Shown here in pieces: positions 1 through 6,447 of a stretch of 55,873 bases of DNA. The DNA comes from an uncultured Verrucomicrobia subdivision 3 bacterium. Lineage in GTDB: Bacteria; Verrucomicrobiota; Verrucomicrobiae; Limisphaerales; UBA11358. The DNA is taken from positions 1-55,873 of the forward strand of contig CAIXPZ010000272.1 of the NCBI GenBank assembly GCA_903921455.1, given 5' to 3'. Under the pieces are notes generated by a model. The model saw only the letters and a list, made by a program, of their open reading frames with translations, searched no databases and was not told the DNA's origin. A program made the position numbers and the translations under genes. Position 1 is the stretch's first letter. The number at the start of each line of letters is the position of its first letter.

Positions 1-126
1 CCATTGCTCGCAGTCCCGCCGCCATTGCTCGCAGTCCCGCCGCCATTGCTCGCAGTCCCGCCGCCATTGCTCGCAGTCCCGCCGCCATTGCTCGCAATCC
101 CGCCGCCATTGCCGGCAATCTGGCGA
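1..126. repeat. 21-bp tandem repeat, five units plus a decayed sixth
   Basis: Near-identical 21-bp units begin at 1, 22, 43, 64 and 85, each opening with CCATTGCTCGC; the fifth has one G-to-A change and a degenerate sixth unit starts at 106. Units are contiguous, with no spacers, so this is not a CRISPR. Because 21 is a multiple of three, the repeat stays in frame and encodes a seven-residue unit (IARSPAA) in the open frame that stops at 254. The array runs off the left edge of the window, so copy number is unknown. Confidence 0.9.
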
Positions 127-254
127 CTGGAGACGGCAAAAATGGCTTAAAATGTGGCAAAAAGGCCGAAAAACACGCCAACCCTGCCGGAAATGGTCAA
201 AATGAGACAGTGGGTGGCGATGCGGAGGACGGCAGTGGCGGCAGTGGATCTTAA
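3..254 (+). CDS. C-terminal part of a repeat-containing hypothetical protein (5' end outside window)
   Basis: An open frame enters from the left edge and stops at TAA 252-254. It encodes five IARSPAA-type heptapeptides, then a charged, Gly/Asn-rich tail ending in GGSGS. No known domain is recognised. The frame ends exactly where the dispersed repeat beginning AGACACCCGG starts (255); the second copy of that repeat (991) is likewise preceded directly by a stop codon, that of a short MKTTT-type ORF (922-990). This suggests a recurrent small-ORF-plus-repeat module. It may be a genuine low-complexity protein or simply non-coding repeat DNA that is open by chance. Confidence 0.3.
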   Translation: MARSPAAIARSPAAIARSPAAIARSPAAIARNPAAIAGNLATGDGKNGLKCGKKAEKHANPAGNGQNETVGGDAEDGSGGSGS

Positions 255-370
255 AGACACCCGGATGTTGGCTTTAGAGCCAGCCAGCCAGCGATGAACG
301 GCTGTTTAAATTACGCTCGACACGGTATTTGGATGGGAATAAGGTCGGAACCGCAGGCAATGTTAGACCG
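255..370 (+). repeat. Dispersed attC-like repeat R2, copy 1
   Basis: Positions 255-350 match 991-1086 almost base for base (offset 736), beginning AGACACCCGG and including GCGATGAACGGCTG and GCTCGACACGG. A third, more diverged copy lies on the minus strand at 44898-45010. The copy is followed by GTTAGAC (362-368), which fits the GTTRRRY core of integron attC sites, and the next ORF starts 41 bp further on. This is read as the end of one cassette and the start of the next; that interpretation is inference. Confidence 0.6.
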
Positions 371-410
371 CAATACCGCGCTCGACTCATTGTAAGGCGG
401 CATTGCTCCC

Positions 411-839
411 ATGAAAATTAGGCCATTCATTTTCATCTTGCTGATTTGTTGCTCTTGTTCCACGGAAACAGCATGGCGTAAAGCTCAGTTTCAGTATTTC
501 GTTACCAAAAGCGAGCGTGATATGTCGGCGCTCATTTTGACTGGGATTCGCGCAGGCAGTTCACAAGAGCGGGATAACCTTCGCGCGCACATCGGTGACA
601 CGATAATCCTTGATGGTTGTTGTTATCCTCGCCGTGACGGCATTGATGCAGACCTTGTAACAGATGACGGCATAGTGATTGATGTTGATCTTGTTCCGCC
701 TCGTTCTGTTCGTCCTCCTGGACCACATGGGACATGGTGCGCCGAAGTTAGGGGGATTTTTCAGAGTGTTGACTTTGAGAAGCGCGTGATTCATATCACA
801 GCGAAGCCAAAGGATTATCACGTTATGGTAGTATACTGA
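411..839 (+). CDS. Putative lipoprotein, cassette-borne hypothetical protein
   Basis: 142 aa. The N-terminus has a short basic start (MKIR), a hydrophobic run (FIFILLI) and a cysteine cluster CCSCS that resembles a lipobox, so export and lipid anchoring are likely. The rest is soluble and mildly acidic, with no domain recognised. It lies between GTTAGAC (362) and GCCTAAC (859-865), the arrangement expected for a single-gene cassette. GC content is visibly lower than in the housekeeping genes further right, which fits acquired DNA. The ATG at 411 is preceded by no clear Shine-Dalgarno sequence. Confidence 0.6.
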   Translation: MKIRPFIFILLICCSCSTETAWRKAQFQYFVTKSERDMSALILTGIRAGSSQERDNLRAHIGDTIILDGCCYPRRDGIDADLVTDDGIVIDVDLVPPRSVRPPGPHGTWCAEVRGIFQSVDFEKRVIHITAKPKDYHVMVVY

Positions 840-858
840 TGTATTGTATGACGATGCC

Positions 859-990
859 GCCTAACCATATTAGATGAGAAGGTAGTCCATGGCGCCAAGC
901 TGCGTCTGGTAAAGTCTGCTGATGAAAACAACCACCCGGCTTGTTTCCACCTCCACGCCCGCTGTCGGCAGCGGCGGCAGAGAAACCTAG
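859..990 (+). repeat. Dispersed repeat R1, copy 1, starting at a GCCTAAC box
   Basis: Begins with GCCTAAC (fits RYYYAAC) and resembles 1930-2080: both share CTAACCA-ATTAG-TGAGAAGG, then a GATAAAGTCTGC-type stretch, an ATGAAAAC start and the segment TTTCCACCTCCACGCCCG. It contains a 22-codon ORF (922-990) beginning MKTTT and carrying VSTSTPAVGSG, also found at the start of the 45-residue ORF at 1996. Repeat R2 copy 2 follows directly at 991. Between GCCTAAC (859) and GTTAGGC (1098-1104) there are 246 bp, longer than a usual attC, so two elements may be nested. Confidence 0.6.
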
Positions 991-1130
991 AGACACCCGG
1001 ATGTTGGCTTTAGAGCCAGCCAGCCAGCGATGAACGGCTGCTTAAATTACGCTCGACACGGTATTTGGATGGGAATAAGGTCGAAACCAGCCGACAGGTT
1101 AGGCCCCATTAATTCAAGATAATACCTAGG
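991..1130 (+). repeat. Dispersed attC-like repeat R2, copy 2
   Basis: Copy of 255-350 followed by AAACCAGCCGACAG and GTTAGGC (1098-1104). Similarity to the minus-strand copy at 44898-45010 continues past GTTAGGC through CCCATTAATT and AATA-CTAG, so the two downstream cassettes share the first ~30 bp of leader as well. The next ORF starts at 1154. The shared leader suggests either that the cassettes have a common origin or that this stretch serves as a common 5' leader. Confidence 0.65.
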
Positions 1131-1153
1131 CCACACTGGCGTTTTTAGATTTT

Positions 1154-1540
1154 ATGCGTTGCTATTATCACCAAGACAAAGAAGCGGTCGGTATCTGCAA
1201 GTCATGCGGCAAAGGCTTGTGTCCAGATTGTGCGGCAGAGGTTCCAAAAGGGTTGGCCTGTCGCGGGCATTGCGAGGAGGATGTTCGCACGGTAGTCGCG
1301 CTCATTGATCGCAATATCAAGCTTTCGCCAAAGACGGCACAGATACTTGAGTCGAGCCGGAAGGTTAGGTCGAGTGCAGCGATATTCAATTTGGTCGTCG
1401 GAGTGGTATTTGTCGCATGGGGACTTTCAAACATGGAGCGGTTTAGCTTCATTGTTATTCTAGGAGCTTGTTTTTTGGTTTATGGAGTTTTTGGATTATT
1501 CCAGGCACGCAAAGCAGCGAAGGAGAAACAGCAGACATGA
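1154..1540 (+). CDS. B-box-type zinc-finger membrane protein
   Basis: 128 aa. Residues 3-43 hold a Cys/His cluster (CYYHQDKEAVGICKSCGKGL, then CPDC and CRGHC) typical of B-box-like zinc ribbons found at the N-terminus of bacterial membrane proteins. Two hydrophobic segments follow, near residues 75-92 and 97-115, ahead of a basic tail (ARKAAKEKQQT). The likely topology is a cytoplasmic zinc module with two membrane helices; the function is unknown. It sits between GTTAGGC (1098) and the attC-like element at 1548-1645, so it is read as a cassette gene. The call rests on the metal-ligand pattern alone. Confidence 0.7.
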   Translation: MRCYYHQDKEAVGICKSCGKGLCPDCAAEVPKGLACRGHCEEDVRTVVALIDRNIKLSPKTAQILESSRKVRSSAAIFNLVVGVVFVAWGLSNMERFSFIVILGACFLVYGVFGLFQARKAAKEKQQT

Positions 1541-1547
1541 CCGTGTG

Positions 1548-1645
1548 GAGTATCAAGTCGCCGGAGCCCGCCGTTGGCGCTTGCCGTTCCGCTGTCGCGG
1601 TTCACGTCGCGAGTCGGCGGTGGCTCAGCTGCTGCGACGTTAGGC
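1548..1645 (+). other. attC-like recombination site
   Basis: An imperfect palindrome: GCCGGAGCCCGCCG on the left pairs with CGGCGGTGGCTC on the right, with one extra unpaired base in an arm, and the element ends in GTTAGGC (1639-1645). The left RYYYAAC box is degenerate. Paired arms with an extrahelical base and a terminal GTTRRRY are attC hallmarks. The orientation (CCGGAGCC first, GTTAGGC last) matches the reading direction of the flanking ORFs, as in the other arrays of this window. Confidence 0.6.
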
Positions 1646-1668
1646 GGCAACGAATGCATCAGTAAATT

Positions 1669-1935
1669 ATGAAGACACCCATTGCAGTCACATTAATTAT
1701 CGTCGGAGGCTTGCTCATACTTGCTCCGGCTCTGACAGATTATTTGGCGCGCGAGCAGATAGTAGCAACTATGTCAGTTACAAAGCTCACGTCGGTCAGT
1801 CTTGATCCTCCGCCGATGAGTTCTGGGTATCGTATTGGTTGTTGCTTTGCCGGGGGCGCCATGATTCTTGTGGCCGTGTTCATGTCCCGCTCACGGCGTG
1901 CAGATTCAAAGGAAGTTGAGACGATTTCCGCCTAA
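1669..1935 (+). CDS. Small two-helix membrane protein, cassette-borne
   Basis: 88 aa. Hydrophobic segments near residues 4-24 (VTLIIVGGLLILAPAL) and 57-76 (GCCFAGGAMILVAVFM) with a polar loop between and a basic region (RSRRADSK) after the second helix. No domain recognised. Its TAA stop (1933-1935) lies inside the GCCTAAC box at 1930-1936, so the stop codon is supplied by the attC-like core. The same arrangement is seen at 44604-44606. It follows the attC-like site at 1548-1645 by 23 bp. Confidence 0.6.
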   Translation: MKTPIAVTLIIVGGLLILAPALTDYLAREQIVATMSVTKLTSVSLDPPPMSSGYRIGCCFAGGAMILVAVFMSRSRRADSKEVETISA

Positions 1936-2080
1936 CCAGATTAGTTGAGAAGGCAGACCACTGACGCCATGGTGCGTTGGTGATAAAGTCTGCCTATGAA
2001 AACCACCACTAATAAAACCAGTCCTACTCCGTCCGTCGTTTCCACCTCCACGCCCGCTGTCGGCAGCGGGTTCGCCCCCG
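1930..2080 (+). repeat. Dispersed repeat R1, copy 2
   Basis: Starts with GCCTAAC and parallels 859-975. A short inverted pair (AGGCAGAC near 1951, GTCTGCCT near 1988) precedes an ATG at 1996. The shared block ends in TTTCCACCTCCACGCCCG plus CTGTCGGCAGCGG. No clean GTTRRRY box closes it; the nearest is GTTACGC at 2133-2139, directly before the next gene, which has one mismatch to the consensus. Confidence 0.55.
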
Positions 2081-2133
2081 CCCCAAACGCGGGGCCGGTC
2101 TCATTGAACGCGGCGCCCTCTCCGGCGGTCTAG
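1996..2133 (+). CDS. Small Pro/Ala/Ser-rich ORF within repeat R1 (doubtful)
   Basis: 45 codons, beginning MKTTTNKT and continuing with VSTSTPAVGSG, which is also encoded at 922-990 in the other R1 copy. The TAG stop at 2131-2133 abuts GTTACGC. Conservation of the start and of the VSTSTPAVGSG reading frame between the two R1 copies hints at a translated leader peptide or the N-terminus of a family that includes the left-edge repeat protein. It could equally be repeat DNA open by chance. Confidence 0.25.
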   Translation: MKTTTNKTSPTPSVVSTSTPAVGSGFAPAPNAGPVSLNAAPSPAV

Positions 2134-2139
2134 TTACGC

Positions 2140-2484
2140 ATGAAAAGATTGTTTGCCATCGCGGCCGTGGCGGTTTTGCTGGCGGGCTGCACGCGTTCCA
2201 GCCGCGAGGTGCAGTTGTCCCTGGTCAACGACTCCGCCGAAACGCTCACAAATACCGTCGTGGCGGGCACCGGTTATTCCATCGCCATCGGCACGCTCAC
2301 CCCCGGCACGGCGCATCATTTCCCCCTGCGCAGCGATACGGGGCCTTTCAAGCTGGAGTTTGACGCCCACGGCAGTCACTTCGCCGAACCGTCGCGGCCG
2401 GATCCCTGGAACGGCATGAAGGAAATCATCCTGACCGTGCAGACGAATCTCAGTGTGGACTGCGCCAGCGTCACGACGTTCTGA
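2140..2484 (+). CDS. Putative lipoprotein of unknown function
   Basis: 114 aa. Classical lipoprotein signal: MKRLFAIAAVAVLLAGC, with cysteine 17 as the predicted lipidated residue. The mature part is short and beta-rich in appearance (VQLSLVNDSAETLTNTVVAG), with no recognised domain. It lies at the end of the first cassette-like array and converges with the sensor kinase gene (stop 2542). Codon use is GC-rich like the chromosome to the right, so it may be an old resident gene rather than a cassette. Confidence 0.65.
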   Translation: MKRLFAIAAVAVLLAGCTRSSREVQLSLVNDSAETLTNTVVAGTGYSIAIGTLTPGTAHHFPLRSDTGPFKLEFDAHGSHFAEPSRPDPWNGMKEIILTVQTNLSVDCASVTTF

Positions 2485-2541
2485 AGATCCCCGGCGGCCG
2501 GTGGCGCGCGGTCCGGCGGGGCCATTCCCAGGGGAAGCGCT

Positions 2542-4095
2542 TCAAGCGGCCGGGTCGCCCGCCGGCAGCCGCACGGTGAAGGTGGTGCCGGCCGATTCCT
2601 GGCTGGCCACTTCGATGGTCCCGCCGTGGGCCGCGACAATTGCCTGACAGATGGCCAGCCCCAGGCCGGCGTTGCCCGCGCCCGTGCGCGACGGGTCGGC
2701 GCGAAAGAACCGGCCGAACACCTGCGGCAGCAGTTCCGGCGCAATCCCCGGCCCGGTGTCGGTCACCGTCAGCACAGCCAGCCCGGCGGCGGCGGCGAGC
2801 TGCACGCGCACCTCCCCGTCCGGCCGGTTGTATTGGATGGCATTGGTCAGGAGATTGGTGACCACCTGGGCGAGCCGTTCCGGGTCGCCGGTGAGGGTGA
2901 GCGGGGCGAGTTCGGGCCGGAGCGTCACGCGGCGCTCGTCGGCGAGCGGCTGCACCAGCTCCACGCAGTCGCGGACGGTCCGGGCGAGATCAAAGGATTC
3001 CCGCCGCAGGACTTCCTGCCCGGCATCGAACCGGGCCAGCGCCAGCAGGGATTCGATGAGCTGGCGCATGCGCTGGGCGGCGCGCTGGCAGGCCTCGACG
3101 GTCTGCCGGTAGCTGGCGGCGTCGCGCTCGCGCGCCAGCGCGGTCTGGGTCTGGGTGAGGATGACGGTGACCGGGGTGCGCAATTCATGGGCGGCGTCGG
3201 CGGCGAATTGCTGCTGCTGCGCAAAGGCGGATTCGAGCCGGGCAAAGGTGGAATTGAGGATCACGGCGAGTTCGCCCAGTTCGCTCTCGGTGTCGGCGAC
3301 GTTGATGCGCTGGGCGAGGTCGCCGGCGGAGATTTTCCCGGCGGCGACGCCGATGGATTGGATGGGCCGCAAGGCGCGCGAAATAAACCAGCCGCCGCCA
3401 GCCAGCCCGAACAACAGAATGATGCCGCCAATCATGGCGAACTCCATTCCGCTGCGATGCAGCTCTTTCAATTCGGGCGTTATGTTCTTCCCGATGATCA
3501 CCCATTCGCCGGAGGGCAGACTGGTGACAATCTCACGGAAATCGCCGTGCCGCCAGGCTGCCCCCGGCTGGCCCTCGGCGAAGCGCTGGTCTTTCAGTTC
3601 GGCATCGGTGGTGACCTCGCCGTTGTATTTGACCGGCGGTTCTTCGCGGGGCAACACCGGCGGCGCATTGATGTAGCCGGCATTGCGCGGCGACCCGTTC
3701 AAGTCCTCGGCCGGCGCATTGGTGGAGCGCGCCAGCTCATGGCCATTGCGCGCGATGACATAATAATAGCCGTGGAGATTGGTGGTATCAAAGAAGTCGG
3801 CCGCCCAGGTGGGTAGCACAAATTTCCGCGCGGGCGGATTGCGGCGCGGTGGCGGCGACTGATCCCACTGGTCATTTGGCGGATTGCCAAAACGCGGGCG
3901 GTTGGGCGGCGGCATGCTTTCGTGGAGCGCATTCGCAATCATGCCGAAGCGCAGGTGCAACTCGCCGTCCAGCCGGCGCATCTGCCGGCCAGATTCCAAT
4001 TGATACGCGGTAATGCCGAAGCCCAGCAGCACGCCCACGAGGATCAGCCCATACCAGAGCTGCAACCGCCACTTGATGGAGTGGAAGGATTTCAT
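2542..4095 (-). CDS. Sensor histidine kinase, heavy-metal/Cus-like two-component system
   Basis: 517 aa. Membrane helix near residues 13-31, periplasmic sensor region ~32-215, second helix ~218-240, HAMP linker (ALRPIQSIGVAAGKISAG), HisKA dimerisation segment with phospho-acceptor His303 in DAAHELRTPV, then the HATPase core with N box (NLLTNAIQYN), G1 (DTGPGIAPE) and G2 (GLGLAICQAI). The periplasmic region is rich in Pro, Arg and Met (MPPPNRPRF, QSPPPRRNPP), and no known sensor fold is recognised. Its start overlaps the regulator stop by 4 bp (ATGA), indicating translational coupling. Divergence from a locus of MbnP/MbnH/YHYH proteins suggests a copper or redox signal; that is inference. Confidence 0.9.
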   Translation of the reverse strand: MKSFHSIKWRLQLWYGLILVGVLLGFGITAYQLESGRQMRRLDGELHLRFGMIANALHESMPPPNRPRFGNPPNDQWDQSPPPRRNPPARKFVLPTWAADFFDTTNLHGYYYVIARNGHELARSTNAPAEDLNGSPRNAGYINAPPVLPREEPPVKYNGEVTTDAELKDQRFAEGQPGAAWRHGDFREIVTSLPSGEWVIIGKNITPELKELHRSGMEFAMIGGIILLFGLAGGGWFISRALRPIQSIGVAAGKISAGDLAQRINVADTESELGELAVILNSTFARLESAFAQQQQFAADAAHELRTPVTVILTQTQTALARERDAASYRQTVEACQRAAQRMRQLIESLLALARFDAGQEVLRRESFDLARTVRDCVELVQPLADERRVTLRPELAPLTLTGDPERLAQVVTNLLTNAIQYNRPDGEVRVQLAAAAGLAVLTVTDTGPGIAPELLPQVFGRFFRADPSRTGAGNAGLGLAICQAIVAAHGGTIEVASQESAGTTFTVRLPAGDPAA

Positions 4096-4742
4096 TCGAT
4101 GGCATAGCCGTGGCCGCGGCGCGTGACGATGAACTCCGCGCCGAGCTTTTTGCGCACATTGGAGACGTGCACGTCGAGGAGATTGGACAGGGAGCTCTCG
4201 TTCTCGTCAAAGAGATGCTCGTAAAGCCGGGTGCGCGTGACGACCTGGCCGCGATGCAGCGCGAGGAATTCCACCAGGGCGTATTCGCGCGCGGTGAGCT
4301 CGACGGGCTTGTGCTTGAACAGGGCGGTGCGCGCGGCGGTGTCGAGCGTCACGTCGCCGATTTCGATGACGCTGGTGGTCTTGTTGGCGCTGCGGCGGAT
4401 GATGGCGCGGAGGCGGGCGAAGACTTCCTCGAGGTCGAACGGCTTGACGACATAATCATCCGCGCCGGTGTCGAGCCCTTTCACGCGGTCGCGCGTCTGG
4501 TCGCGGGCGGTGAGCATGAGGACGGGCGTCTTTTTGGTTTTGCGCAGGCGCTTGAGGATTTCCCAGCCGTCGAGGCCGGGCAGCATGACGTCGAGCAGGA
4601 TGGCGTCGTAGTCGGTGCCCTCGGCGCTGAAGAGGCCGTCGTCGCCGTTGTCGGCGGTGTCCACGGCGTAGCCCTCCTCGCGCAGCGCTTGGGCCAGGCT
4701 CGCGAGCAGGTCGGGTTCGTCTTCAATGATGAGCACTCTCAT
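4092..4742 (-). CDS. OmpR/PhoB-family response regulator
   Basis: 216 aa. The receiver domain begins MRVLIIEDEPD with phospho-acceptor Asp51 in LLDVMLPGLDG and the conserved Lys in VKPFD. The C-terminal winged helix runs from LTAREYALVEFL to RRGHGYAIE and contains DVHVSNVRKKLG. The ATG at 4742 is preferred over an in-frame upstream start at 4766, because the receiver domain begins there. The promoter region (4743-4893) carries two divergently oriented tandem half-site pairs, one facing this gene (4808-4828), so autoregulation is likely. It is the probable regulator of the YHYH/MbnP-MbnH operon and the Spy-like gene. Confidence 0.92.
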   Translation of the reverse strand: MRVLIIEDEPDLLASLAQALREEGYAVDTADNGDDGLFSAEGTDYDAILLDVMLPGLDGWEILKRLRKTKKTPVLMLTARDQTRDRVKGLDTGADDYVVKPFDLEEVFARLRAIIRRSANKTTSVIEIGDVTLDTAARTALFKHKPVELTAREYALVEFLALHRGQVVTRTRLYEHLFDENESSLSNLLDVHVSNVRKKLGAEFIVTRRGHGYAIE

Positions 4743-4807
4743 GGTGGCGCGGCGGAGTTTTAACACGGAGTCCGGTAATCCGCCAGCATCGGAATGATCG
4801 CAGCCGC

Positions 4808-4828
4808 CACCTTAAGGGAAGATGAAGG
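4808..4828 (-). promoter_or_regulatory. Tandem response-regulator operator facing the two-component operon
   Basis: Read on the minus strand: CCTTCATCTT, one base, then CCTTAAGGTG, an 11-bp-spaced direct repeat. It matches the plus-strand site at 4853-4873 in the core CTTCATSTT and CTTAAGGT. Eleven-bp spacing of head-to-tail half-sites is typical of OmpR/PhoB-family binding. It lies 66 bp upstream of the regulator start. No clear -10 box is seen at the spacing found in the other two promoters. Confidence 0.55.
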
Positions 4829-4852
4829 GCGGCGCGGCGCAATTAATAGTGA

Positions 4853-4873
4853 GCTTCATGTTTGCTTAAGGTA
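4853..4873 (+). promoter_or_regulatory. Tandem response-regulator operator facing the YHYH operon
   Basis: GCTTCATGTT (4853-4862), one base, GCTTAAGGTA (4864-4873): half-sites 11 bp apart. The element GGGTAAAGT follows, its TAAAGT starting 18 bp after the second half-site, the same distance as TAGATT in the promoter of the Spy-like gene. If TAAAGT (4882-4887) is a -10 box, transcription would start at or beside the ATG at 4894, giving a leaderless mRNA. Confidence 0.6.
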
Positions 4874-4893
4874 GGCTGGGGTAAAGTGCGGCC

Positions 4894-6432
4894 ATGAAAT
4901 TGAACCTCCCCTCGCCCATTAGATGCATCGTCGCCGGCGTGTTGCTGGGCGCCGTCACCGCGCCCGCCGATCCGCTGGTGACCTCGTGGTTCACCGCCAA
5001 CACCGGCAAATACGCGCGGATCTACACCAGCCTGGCGAACCGCACGAACGGCATTTCCACCTCCACCTGGACGGGCCAAACCGCGCCGACGTATGCGGGC
5101 GTGCATGAGATTGATTACTCGGCGAGCTGGGTGTATGTGAAGGACAGCGGCCTCGCCTCGTATGTCATGGGGCCGTGGAATAATCCCAACCTGCCCAAGA
5201 ACCAGGGCACCAGCACCAAGGTCATCCGCTTCCCGCGCACGCCCAGCATACCCGGGAGCAAGACCCTCACCGGCATGGGCGCGATTGGCTACCTGGTGGA
5301 CGGGGTTTCGATTTACAACACGTCGGATGGGTTTTCCTATTCGAACACCAACAGCAAAGACGGCACGCCGAACGGAACCATCGGCGCGGGCGACGGGATC
5401 TGGAACCGCGACGCCTATCCGAATGAAGGCGGCTCCTTCGATGCCGCCCTGAACCATCCGCAGCCCAGCGGCGATTATCATGCCCACGCCGATCCGATGG
5501 GCGTGCGCTATTTGCTCGGCGACAACGTGAACTTCGACAGCGCGACCAAGGCGTATTCCGAAAACACCAACGCGACGAGCTGGAAACATTCCCCCATCAT
5601 CGGCTGGGCGCTGGACGGCATACCCGTTTACGGACCTTACGGTTATTCCAATCCGACCAATCCCGCCAGCGGCGTGCGCCGGATGATTTCCGGGTATGTC
5701 TTGCGCGACGGGGCTTACGGCACCACCAACCTCGGCCTCACCGGCCGCACTTCCCTGCCCCTGTGGGCGCAAGCCGCGCAAGGCCGCGGCGCGCTGGCCA
5801 CCAACCAATACGGCCCCGCCACGAACTATACCAGCGGCACCGGCCCCGCCACGCTCACCTATACATTGGGTCATTATGCCGAGGACTACGACTACCTCGG
5901 CGACCTTGGGTTCACGCAAGGCGCCACCAACACCGTCGGCAGCTACACGGCCGCTTTTGATCTGAACAAATACAATGCCCGCTACTGCGTCACGCCCGAG
6001 TTTACCAACGGCACCTGGGCCTACTTTGTGACCATCCAATCCAACGGCGCGTCCTGGTATCCCTACAACGTGGGCCGGTGGTATTATGGCAGCCCGACCG
6101 GCGGCAACAGCACCGTCGCCGTCATGAATGCCGACACGCCGCTGACCCAGTATTATAAAGGCGCGACCAACTTGCAGGAAGTCCTCGCCGCCCCCGCCGT
6201 CAACGCCGCGAACGGCAACGTCACCCTGACCTGGAGCGCGCTGGAAGGCGGGACGTATCAGGTGAACGTCTCCGCCGACGTCAAAACGTGGACGACCAAC
6301 CTCGCGCTCGGGCTCACCGCCACCAACAACACCGCAGCCGTCGTTGAGACCGGCGCGGCCAATGCCAGCGCGCAACGCTTCTATCGGGTCGCCCGCACCA
6401 GTGTGGCCGCGTTTGATGCCACCGGCTATTGA
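4894..6432 (+). CDS. YHYH-domain secreted protein with a C-terminal beta-sandwich-like tail
   Basis: 512 aa. A signal peptide (about residues 1-26, ending GAVTAPA) precedes DPLVTSWFTANTGKYARI. The YHYH-type core includes the conserved segments GAIGYLVDGVSIYNTSDG, GDYHAHADPMGVRYLLG (YHAH in place of YHYH), HSPIIGWALDGIPVYGPYGY and RYCVTPEFTNGT. Residues ~430-500 (TLTWSALEGGTYQV, then SADVKTW) resemble a small beta-sandwich common at the C-termini of secreted verrucomicrobial proteins. The enzymatic role of YHYH proteins is not established to my knowledge; the His/Tyr motif suggests metal binding. First gene of a three-gene operon, 15 bp before the next YHYH gene. Confidence 0.85.
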   Translation: MKLNLPSPIRCIVAGVLLGAVTAPADPLVTSWFTANTGKYARIYTSLANRTNGISTSTWTGQTAPTYAGVHEIDYSASWVYVKDSGLASYVMGPWNNPNLPKNQGTSTKVIRFPRTPSIPGSKTLTGMGAIGYLVDGVSIYNTSDGFSYSNTNSKDGTPNGTIGAGDGIWNRDAYPNEGGSFDAALNHPQPSGDYHAHADPMGVRYLLGDNVNFDSATKAYSENTNATSWKHSPIIGWALDGIPVYGPYGYSNPTNPASGVRRMISGYVLRDGAYGTTNLGLTGRTSLPLWAQAAQGRGALATNQYGPATNYTSGTGPATLTYTLGHYAEDYDYLGDLGFTQGATNTVGSYTAAFDLNKYNARYCVTPEFTNGTWAYFVTIQSNGASWYPYNVGRWYYGSPTGGNSTVAVMNADTPLTQYYKGATNLQEVLAAPAVNAANGNVTLTWSALEGGTYQVNVSADVKTWTTNLALGLTATNNTAAVVETGAANASAQRFYRVARTSVAAFDATGY

Positions 6433-6447
6433 ACCATTGCCATTCCG

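Noticed and set aside
1..126. CRISPR array
   Set aside because: Units are directly contiguous with no spacers and only 21 bp long; no cas genes are present.
1468..1665. 65-codon ORF reading SPEPAVGACRSAV and so on
   Set aside because: It starts inside the zinc-finger gene and its C-terminal half is just the translated attC-like site at 1548-1645.
2626..3816. 396-codon plus-strand frame opposite the sensor kinase
   Set aside because: The minus-strand kinase has HAMP, HisKA and HATPase motifs in order; the plus frame is Gly/Arg-rich and has no domain.
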